Assembly: GCA_900551625.1 (NCBI GenBank)
Contig: URWZ01000126.1
Location: 1-5,523, forward strand
Direction: 5' to 3'
Length of the DNA stretch: 5,523 nucleotides
Origin: an uncultured Collinsella sp.
GTDB lineage: Bacteria > Actinomycetota > Coriobacteriia > Coriobacteriales > Coriobacteriaceae
Positions 1-4,764 of the stretch are shown here, piece after piece (position 1 is the first letter of the stretch; each line of letters begins with the position of its first letter). The notes under the pieces are model-generated. The model worked only from the letters and a program-made list of their open reading frames with translations. It was not told the DNA's origin and did not search any database. A program made the translations under genes and the position numbers.

Positions 1-50
1 GATCTACACACTGCATATCGTCGGCAGCGTCAGATGTGTATAAGAGACAG
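1..50 (+). other. Illumina Nextera adapter contamination at contig end
   Basis: These bases are library adapter, not genome. Positions 1-9 are the end of the P5 primer (GATCTACAC), 10-17 an 8-base i5 index (ACTGCATA, which I recall as Nextera S506), 18-31 the Nextera read-1 sequence (TCGTCGGCAGCGTC) and 32-50 the 19-base Tn5 mosaic end (AGATGTGTATAAGAGACAG). All four blocks are in the correct order with no gap. Genomic insert therefore starts at 51. Open frames that run through here are artefacts: rightward ones begin with the peptides MCIRDR or MYKRQ, and the leftward gene gains a false LSLIHI tail. The mosaic end should not be read as a real Tn5/IS50 terminus. Confidence 0.98.
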
Positions 51-977
51 AGTAAGAACACCGGTAGTGTCGAACGCCGGGGTGAAGCTCTCGTCTACCG
101 CTCCGCCTTCTTGCCAGAACATCGTCGTAAAGCCCAGGTCGTCGGCATGGTCGAGCACCTGCTCGTACTCATCGCACGTCACGGCTCGTGCCAGGTCGCC
201 GCCCTGCTCGCGCATGAGCGCATTGGGGGTGTACTGGTTCATGACCGAAATCGGCACGTCGCCCACCGTCTGCCACACCAGGTCTAACACGCGACACGAA
301 TCGTCCGCATGACCCGGCAGCACCAGATGACGCACGATCATGCCGCGCTTCATGAGCCCGTCGTCATCCACCAGCTCTCCCCCACGGCGATCGATCTCGC
401 GCGCCATCTGGGCCAGACCCGACACGGCCACACGCGGGTAATCCTTTATATGAGAGAGCGACTGCGCAAGCCCCGCATCGGCATATTTAAAGTCGGTAAG
501 CCACACGTCGACCAAATCGCCGAGCTCCGCCACGGCACTCGCGCGCTCATAACCGCTCGTGTTGTAGACGATTGGGATGGACAGCCCGCGCGCCCGTGCC
601 GCGGCAATCGCAGCCGGCAGCAGGTGCGCGTAGTGTGTCGCCGTCACCAGGTTAATATTGTTCGCACCCTGGTCCTGCAGCTCCAACATAATCTCGACCA
701 GGCGCTCGGGCGAAATCTCAAGCCCAAAATTGCCCGTCGAGATCTCGTGGTTCTGACAATAGACGCATTTGAGCGAGCAGCCGCTAAAGAAGATCGTGCC
801 CGAACCGGCCTCGCCCGAGATAGGCGGCTCCTCCCACATATGAAGCGCCGCGCGGGCCACCTTGAGCGTGTCGTTAGCACCGCATGCGCCGCGCGCACCC
901 TCATCGCGCGCCGCACCGCAACGGCGCGGACACAAATGGCAGGCGGGCGAAAAAAGTTCGGTCAACGACGTCGGCAT
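51..977 (-). CDS. PflX-like radical SAM protein (COG1313 type), 3' end cut by adapter
   Basis: This encodes a radical S-adenosylmethionine enzyme resembling the PflX/pyruvate formate-lyase-activase-like group. Such enzymes use a [4Fe-4S] cluster and SAM to make a 5'-deoxyadenosyl radical; the substrate of this group is not established. From the ATG at 977 the visible protein is 309 residues. The cluster motif CX3CX2C is C67-SLK-C71-VY-C74, preceded by FFSG. An N-terminal cysteine group, C13, C16, C20 and C32 (CHLCPRRC...C), matches what I know of COG1313 proteins. A TTG at 992 in the same frame would add five residues, but the ATG at 977 has a GGAG at 987-990 placed nine bases upstream, so I prefer it. 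The C-terminus runs into adapter after ...DTTGVLT; family length suggests only a few residues are lost. No glycyl radical enzyme partner is visible. The RNA candidate to its right is divergently transcribed. Confidence 0.88.
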
Positions 978-986
978 AAAAACATG

Positions 987-990
987 CTCC
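987..990 (-). promoter_or_regulatory. Ribosome binding site of the radical SAM gene
   Basis: On the minus strand GGAG lies nine bases before the ATG at 977-975. It overlaps the alternative TTG codon (992-990), so it supports the ATG and argues against the longer start. Confidence 0.6.
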
Positions 991-1091
991 AAAACAACGA
1001 TTCAGCAGCTCAAGCGCAAAAGGACCAACCGCACGGACGGCTCAAGCCCAAGGTGCCGTAATCGTCCGACACGATTTTTGTAATGTCAAGA

Positions 1092-1120
1092 CTGGAATCC
1101 ACAAAGTGCCGCTTTATGAT
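1092..1120 (+). promoter_or_regulatory. Possible promoter of the 6S-like RNA
   Basis: TATGAT at 1115-1120 is a good -10 hexamer (five of six matches to TATAAT). Seventeen bases upstream is CTGGAA (1092-1097), only a weak -35 match. Initiation would fall near A1127, just before the structured RNA. The -10 and its position are seen; promoter activity is inferred. Confidence 0.35.
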
Positions 1121-1126
1121 GTAGGT

Positions 1127-1271
1127 ATTCCGCCCCCCGCGGAGCAACTGGGTGAACCGTCGCGTTTATTTAGGGAGCCCACACAGTCGTACCTAGTACA
1201 GGTATCCTTCGTTGTTAAGGACGCTGGAACAGTCGATGAGGGCACCCACCTGTTTTAGGTGGGTTCATTTT
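1127..1271 (+). ncRNA. Probable structured RNA, candidate 6S RNA (ssrS)
   Basis: This non-coding stretch sits between a promoter-like -10 and a strong terminator and folds in a way that suits 6S RNA, the promoter mimic that binds the housekeeping sigma form of RNA polymerase. An imperfect closing helix can form: CCG and GCGT at 1157-1165 with ACGCTGG at 1221-1227, with a two-base bulge, and further scattered pairs outward to about 1144/1235. An apical hairpin TACCT/AGGTA spans 1190-1204. A second small hairpin TCCTT/AAGGA (1205-1221) lies on the 3' side of what would be the central bubble. It competes with an alternative pairing AGGGA (1172-1176) to TCCTT (1205-1209), consistent with a switchable bubble. 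The 3' end GGGCACCCACCT resembles what I recall of Firmicutes/Actinobacteria 6S ends. The length, about 145 bases, is a little short for 6S (usually 160-200), so the true start could be further upstream. The family call comes from memory and hand folding. Confidence 0.5.
1244..1271 (+). terminator. Intrinsic terminator after the 6S-like RNA
   Basis: A perfect 8-bp stem ACCCACCT (1244-1251) / AGGTGGGT (1257-1264) with loop GTTTT is followed by TCATTTT. The T-rich side is on the plus strand only, so it ends rightward transcription. No rightward protein gene precedes it, which is the main reason to believe a non-coding transcript starts upstream. Confidence 0.7.
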
Positions 1272-1504
1272 CGTAACGTGGGGGGTGGTTTTCTTTTGCC
1301 GAAACTCGCCATTGCAAATCTCGCCCAGATCCCCAAAAGGCACCAGGCAGAACCCCACCATCACTCGAATATCTGGTAAGCACGTGATTATCGCCCCGTG
1401 CAATTCCTCACACCCTCCTTAGTCGAGTATCATGGGTCAGCTATACCCTTTGTGGCGTGGCATCCTTTGACCTTTTCCTTCGACGCTTGGCGGTTTATCG
1501 ATTC
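1272..1504. other. Intergenic region upstream of the wecA-like gene
   Basis: This stretch is less GC-rich than the genes. I find no convincing ORF, riboswitch or T-box. A 5-bp hairpin GCACG/CGTGC (1380-1384 / 1397-1401) and a distant GTGGGG/CCCCAC pairing are probably chance. The promoter of the downstream gene should lie here, but no hexamer pair stands out; TATACC at 1442-1447 is the best -10-like site and lacks a -35. Confidence 0.5.
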
Positions 1505-2704
1505 ATGGCTTCCTCCACGAGCTTCATACCGTACCTTTGCGTGGCGGCCGCGGCTTTTATCGCGACCTTCCTTGCGGTGCCCCTGGTCAAGCGCCTGGCA
1601 ATCAAGCTCGACGCCGTCGACTATCCTTCCAAGCGCCGCATCAACACTAAGCCCATCCCGCGCATGGGCGGCACGGCGGTCTTTTTGGGCCTCGTCGTCG
1701 CCTGCATTGTGCAAATCCTAGGCACCTGGTACCTGGGCTGGCCACCCGTTTTGGTGCCCCACCCCCGTCTGCACATCAGCTACCCCATACTTGCGCTTTC
1801 TTTTACCGTCATCTTTGCGACCGGCGCGATCGACGACATCTTCCAGCTCAAGCCCAAGCAAAAGCTGGCCGGCCAGGTCCTCGCCGCGCTCATCGCCTGC
1901 GTGGGCGGCCTAAAAATCGGCGTCATCGTCAACCCGCTTGCCCCCGGCGAGATTATGCTCGGCTGGCTCGCCTATCCCATCACCGTGGTCTACCTGGTGG
2001 CGTTCACCAACATCATCAACCTCATTGACGGCCTTGACGGCCTGGCGACGGGCATCTGTGGCATCGCATCGTTCACGATGTTCTCGATGGCCGTTCTCTC
2101 GGGCCGCATCGATGCCGCCGCGCTCTCCATCGCGTTGTTTGGTGCCTGCTTGGCCTTTTTGCGCTACAACTTCAACCCCGCGAGTATCTTCTTGGGCGAC
2201 TCGGGTTCGCTGCTGCTGGGCTTTGCGCTGGGTTCCATCTCGCTGCTCAACGTGAGCCGCACCGCCGCGCTCACCTCGCTCATCATCCCGCTCATCGTGG
2301 CCGGCGTGCCCATCATCGACACGTTTAGCGCCATCGTGCGCCGCAAGCGCGCCCACATTAGCATTGGACAGGCCGACAAGGGCCACATCCACCACCGCCT
2401 CATTCAAGAGGGCTACAACCAAAAGCAAGCCGTACTGCTCATCTACGCCTGGTGCATACTGCTTTCGGCCGGCGCCGCGGCCATCAATCAGGTCGAGGTC
2501 CCCATGCGCGTGCTCATCTTTACCGTGCTCGCCATTGGCTCGGCGGCCTTCGCCAAGCGCCTGCACCTGTTTGAGCCCGTGCTGCGCCACCATTACAACA
2601 AGCGCACGCACGAAGACGAGCTGGTAACCCCCGACGACCCCGCCTTTAAGCAGGAGGAACAGGCAGCCGAGGAGCGCAAAGAAGAGCGCCACCACAAGCT
2701 CTAG
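1505..2704 (+). CDS. WecA/TagO-like undecaprenyl-phosphate sugar-1-phosphate transferase
   Basis: This is an integral membrane enzyme of the MraY/WecA/TagO family (glycosyltransferase family 4). These transfer a sugar-1-phosphate, typically GlcNAc-1-P, from a UDP-sugar to undecaprenyl phosphate on the cytoplasmic face, starting synthesis of a cell-wall or surface glycan. From the ATG at 1505 it has 399 residues and about eleven hydrophobic segments. Family motifs are PIPRMGG (50-56), the acidic pair D110-D111, N169-IINLIDGLDG (D175, D178), FLGDSGS (229-235), PIID (269-272) and the WecA-type His box DKGHIHH (291-297). That His box and the lack of MraY features favour WecA/TagO over MraY. A hydrophilic, charged tail follows about residue 362. 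A GTG at 1457 would add 16 residues; neither start has a good Shine-Dalgarno, but the ATG places the first membrane helix as in relatives. The exact sugar and polymer cannot be told from sequence. Confidence 0.9.
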   Translation: MASSTSFIPYLCVAAAAFIATFLAVPLVKRLAIKLDAVDYPSKRRINTKPIPRMGGTAVFLGLVVACIVQILGTWYLGWPPVLVPHPRLHISYPILALSFTVIFATGAIDDIFQLKPKQKLAGQVLAALIACVGGLKIGVIVNPLAPGEIMLGWLAYPITVVYLVAFTNIINLIDGLDGLATGICGIASFTMFSMAVLSGRIDAAALSIALFGACLAFLRYNFNPASIFLGDSGSLLLGFALGSISLLNVSRTAALTSLIIPLIVAGVPIIDTFSAIVRRKRAHISIGQADKGHIHHRLIQEGYNQKQAVLLIYAWCILLSAGAAAINQVEVPMRVLIFTVLAIGSAAFAKRLHLFEPVLRHHYNKRTHEDELVTPDDPAFKQEEQAAEERKEERHHKL

Positions 2705-2853
2705 GATAAGCTGCCGAGGATGTGCCCAGGCACCGTTGGCCACGCGCAGCCGCGCCGCACCCATCGCACAAGCCGCCCCTCTCCCACCCCTCGCCTACTT
2801 ATGTCCCGCCCCTCCAATAAACGCGTTATCATCTTGACCCATGAACATACGTT

Positions 2854-2858
2854 AGGAG
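2854..2858 (+). promoter_or_regulatory. Ribosome binding site of trpS
   Basis: AGGAG ends five bases before the ATG at 2864. It decides the start: the open frame extends back to an ATG at 2720, but that stretch encodes a Pro/Arg-rich peptide with no family similarity and has no comparable site. Confidence 0.8.
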
Positions 2859-2863
2859 CAATC

Positions 2864-3913
2864 ATGCCAAACGAGAACAGCTACGAAGTCGCGTTGCAAA
2901 AGAGCAACGCCATTCGCGAGGGCCTGGCCAAGACGCCCGAGAAGTTCACCATGCTTACCGGCGACCGCCCCACCGGCCGCCTGCACCTGGGCCACTACTT
3001 TGGCACCCTCAAGGGCCGTGTTGAACTGCAGAACATGGGCGCCAAGACCAACGTGCTCATCGCCGACTACCAGGTCATCACTGACCGCGACACCACCGAG
3101 CACATCCAGGACAACGTGTACAACATGGTCATGGACTACCTTGCCTGCGGTATCGACCCCGACAAGACCATGATCTACGCGCACTCCGCCGTGCCCGCCG
3201 CAAACCAGCTCATGCTGCCGTTCCTGTCGCTGGTGTCCGAGGCCGAGCTGGCGCGCAACCCCACGGTCAAGGCCGAGATGGAGGCCTCGGGCCACGAGCT
3301 CACCGGCCTTCTGCTCACCTACCCGGTGCACCAGGCCTGCGACATCCTCTTCTGCAAGGGCAATGTGGTGCCCGTCGGCCGCGACCAGCTGCCGCACATC
3401 GAGCTCACCCGCACCATCGCCCGCCGCTTTAACAACCGCTACGGCAAGGTGTTCCCCGAGGTCGACGCGCTGCTGTCCGAGACCCCTCTGCTGCCCGGCC
3501 TGGACGGTCGCAAGATGAGCAAGAGCTACGGCAACGCCATCAACATCTCGATGACCGCCGAGGAGACGGCCAAGCGCATCAAGAAGAGCCAGACCGATTC
3601 CGAGCGCATGATTACGTTTGATCCCGAGAACCGCCCCGGCGTGTCCGGCCTGCTTTCGACCGCCGCCATCTGCACCGGCCGTTCCGAGGTCGAGATTGCC
3701 GAGGAGATTGGCATGGGCGGCTCCGGCCAGCTCAAGAAGTACGTGACCGAGGCCGTCAACGAGTACTTCGCGCCGATCCGCGAGCGTCGTCAGCGCTACG
3801 AGAACGATCTGGACTACGTGAAGGACGTGCTGCACGAGGGCAACCGTCGCGCCAACGAGATCGCCGAGCAGACCCTGGCCGAGGTTCGGGACGCCATGGG
3901 CATGGTGTACTAG
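2864..3913 (+). CDS. trpS: Tryptophan--tRNA ligase
   Basis: This is the cytoplasmic class I aminoacyl-tRNA synthetase that activates tryptophan with ATP and charges tRNA-Trp. The 349-residue product has the usual bacterial length. The ATP-binding HIGH motif appears as HLGH (41-44) in PTGRLHLGH. GRDQLPHIE (172-180) is the conserved segment of TrpRS/TyrRS-type enzymes, and the second class I signature KMSKS (217-221) is intact in GRKMSKSYGN. The helical C-terminal tRNA-binding domain reaches the end. It lies 159 bases after the wecA-like gene on the same strand. TATCAT at 2827-2832 could be a -10, but I find no matching -35, so co-transcription or its own promoter are both possible. No T-box leader is visible in the short upstream gap. 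A strong terminator follows. Confidence 0.97.
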   Translation: MPNENSYEVALQKSNAIREGLAKTPEKFTMLTGDRPTGRLHLGHYFGTLKGRVELQNMGAKTNVLIADYQVITDRDTTEHIQDNVYNMVMDYLACGIDPDKTMIYAHSAVPAANQLMLPFLSLVSEAELARNPTVKAEMEASGHELTGLLLTYPVHQACDILFCKGNVVPVGRDQLPHIELTRTIARRFNNRYGKVFPEVDALLSETPLLPGLDGRKMSKSYGNAINISMTAEETAKRIKKSQTDSERMITFDPENRPGVSGLLSTAAICTGRSEVEIAEEIGMGGSGQLKKYVTEAVNEYFAPIRERRQRYENDLDYVKDVLHEGNRRANEIAEQTLAEVRDAMGMVY

Positions 3914-3946
3914 ACCGATCTGCTGGCTTGAGCTTTCGATTGCTTT

Positions 3947-3976
3947 AGGGCGGGCGCTACGGCGTCCGCCTTTTTT
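3947..3976 (+). terminator. Intrinsic terminator of trpS
   Basis: A 9-bp stem GGCGGGCGC (3949-3957) / GCGTCCGCC (3962-3970), with one G-T pair and a TACG loop, is followed by six T (3971-3976). It starts about 35 bases after the trpS stop and points rightward. Confidence 0.93.
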
Positions 3977-4023
3977 GATGCCCGACCTGTTCGGCTCCGC
4001 CCATCGCACTCCCCCGACAAACA

Positions 4024-4065
4024 GGAACAGGCCCGCCGGCAGTTAGTTGCCAGCGGGCCTGTTCC
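4024..4065. repeat. Long palindrome, REP-like hairpin
   Basis: A perfect 13-bp inverted repeat GGAACAGGCCCGC (4024-4036) / GCGGGCCTGTTCC (4053-4065) continues inward after one C-A mismatch as GGCA/TTGCC-type pairing, leaving a loop of about six bases. No T-run follows on the plus strand, and only a weak T-rich stretch on the minus strand, so it is not a good terminator. It comes after the trpS terminator and so is not needed for it. The GGAACAGGC core recurs in the palindrome at 4252-4288. Confidence 0.75.
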
Positions 4066-4251
4066 CGAAGTACACCGTTGAATCGCACAGAGGGGAGGGA
4101 TGCGAATCAAACTCAACAGGGCAGGCTTTTTCATCGCCTATTGCCCGCTCCGTTGTTGAATAAAATATAGTTCACCGTGGTTTACTTTGCAGCATCAATA
4201 TGAGCCGCCATAGCTTCTCCATAAGTTAGCCCCGGTAAACCTGCAACAGAA

Positions 4252-4288
4252 AACCACCACAAAGGGAACAGGCACCTTTGTGGTGGTT
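4252..4288 (-). terminator. 14-bp palindrome, probable terminator of the MGMT gene and REP-like repeat
   Basis: AACCACCACAAAGG (4252-4265) and CCTTTGTGGTGGTT (4275-4288) form a perfect 14-bp stem around a 9-base loop GAACAGGCA. On the minus strand it starts 18 bases after the MGMT stop codon and is followed by TTTTCTGTT (including the stem's last bases), so it can act as an intrinsic terminator, though the T-run is broken. Its length, perfection and the shared GGAACAGGC word with 4024-4065 suggest it is also a copy of a dispersed palindromic repeat. Confidence 0.65.
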
Positions 4289-4306
4289 CTGGCCACGGCA
4301 GAGCTG

Positions 4307-4627
4307 TTAGAGTCCGGCAGGCCAACGACAGACGGCCAGGTCGACGTGCATGTCGTCCTTAAACGCCACACCCTCCCCTAGCAAAAGCTCACGTTGAGCA
4401 TCGGGACCGCCAAAAGCAAAACCCTCGCATATGCGCCCGTCGGCAAACACCACGCGATGGCAGGGTATCTCGCCGGGGCGCGGATTGCTATGCAGGGCAT
4501 ACCCCACATACCGCGCACTTCGTGGTCGACCGGCAAGCAGTGCCACCTGACCATACGTGGCGACCATCCCCTCGGGGATCTGCTCGACCACCTCGTACAC
4601 CCGTTCAAAAAAGCCCTCAGACGCCAT
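4307..4627 (-). CDS. MGMT-family methylated-DNA--cysteine S-methyltransferase-like protein, single domain
   Basis: This 106-residue protein consists only of the DNA-binding/active-site domain of O6-alkylguanine-DNA alkyltransferases, which accept alkyl groups from O6-alkylguanine on an active-site cysteine. Visible features are TYGQVA (24-29), with the tyrosine that helps rotate the base; SARYVG (37-42), with the intercalating arginine R39; and the acceptor motif IPCHRV (54-59) with C56. Alkyltransferase-like (ATL) proteins of this size usually have Trp in place of that Cys; here the Cys is kept, so transfer activity is possible. The Ada/Ogt N-terminal domain is absent. The start at 4627 is set by AAGGGAG (4634-4640) six bases upstream. 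The frame stays open to 4876, but the extra part translates a palindromic repeat and the tail of the next gene out of frame and is not real. The gene is bracketed by palindromes on both sides. Confidence 0.9.
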   Translation of the reverse strand: MASEGFFERVYEVVEQIPEGMVATYGQVALLAGRPRSARYVGYALHSNPRPGEIPCHRVVFADGRICEGFAFGGPDAQRELLLGEGVAFKDDMHVDLAVCRWPAGL

Positions 4628-4633
4628 CGCTCG

Positions 4634-4640
4634 CTCCCTT
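4634..4640 (-). promoter_or_regulatory. Ribosome binding site of the MGMT gene
   Basis: AAGGGAG on the minus strand is six bases before the ATG at 4627-4625. It supports this start over the in-frame upstream ATGs within and beyond the repeat. Confidence 0.7.
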
Positions 4641-4661
4641 CTCCGCATTAACAGCATAAAG

Positions 4662-4751
4662 AAATGATCCCTTGGGGACGGAGGAAAACGGATCATTCGC
4701 GGCCTCCGTGCGGTCGATGATCCGTTTTCCTCCGTCCCCAAGGGATCATTT
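4662..4751. repeat. Perfect 35-bp inverted repeat with nested symmetry (BIME/MITE-like)
   Basis: Arms 4662-4696 and 4717-4751 are perfectly complementary over 35 bp around a 20-base spacer (4697-4716). Each arm is itself bounded by a 7-bp inverted pair, ATGATCC at 4664-4670 with GGATCAT at 4690-4696, and the mirror copy at 4717-4723 / 4743-4749. The arm core contains CTTGGGGACGGAGGAAAAC. The element can thus form one long cruciform or two small hairpins. It lies between degV and the MGMT gene, starting about 13 bases after the degV stop. On the minus strand the last arm ends ATCATTTCTTTATG, so it might also terminate degV transcription. Two inverted units is the layout of REP doublets (BIMEs). 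I recall similar sequences repeated in Collinsella-like genomes but cannot check this. Confidence 0.92.
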
Positions 4752-4764
4752 GTTGGCAGGTTGG

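Larger units (their letters stand above)
3977..4306. other. Convergent intergenic region between trpS and the MGMT gene
   Basis: This gap lies between 3' ends. It holds two long palindromes, listed separately at 4024-4065 and 4252-4288. Between them, about 4147-4230 is noticeably more A/T-rich than the genes. On the minus strand a short frame ending in TAA at 4182-4184 reads as SVAGLPGLTYGEAMAAHIDA plus AK, which looks protein-like but is too short to assign and uses A/T-ending codons unlike the neighbours. I see no complete gene, tRNA or promoter that I can support here. Confidence 0.5.

Noticed and set aside
34..312. Two rightward open frames starting at 34 and 36
   Set aside because: Both start inside the adapter (MCIRDR and MYKRQ peptides) and run antisense to the radical SAM gene.
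309..1061. 250-codon rightward open frame
   Set aside because: Antisense to the radical SAM gene with its cluster motif; composition is Arg/His-rich with no recognisable domain, as expected from the reverse of a GC-rich gene.
1060..1080. Small hairpin AATCGT/ACGATT followed by TTTG
   Set aside because: Only six A/T-rich pairs and a short T-run, with no transcript expected to end there.
1215..1403. 62-codon leftward open frame with TTG start
   Set aside because: Runs through the terminator hairpin and RNA candidate, has no family features and no good ribosome site.
1910..2764. 284-codon leftward open frame
   Set aside because: Antisense to the wecA-like gene, whose catalytic motifs are intact on the plus strand.
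2852..4009. 385-codon leftward open frame, longer than trpS itself
   Set aside because: Full antisense of trpS; low-complexity Val/Leu/Gly/His protein without motifs and overlapping the trpS terminator.
4081..4120. GCGAATC-containing stretch that looks briefly like a tRNA T-arm
   Set aside because: No cloverleaf can be built around it on either strand.
4179..4241. 7-bp inverted repeat GGTTTAC / GTAAACC
   Set aside because: Arms are short and about 50 bases apart; likely chance, no sign of an operator or recombination site.
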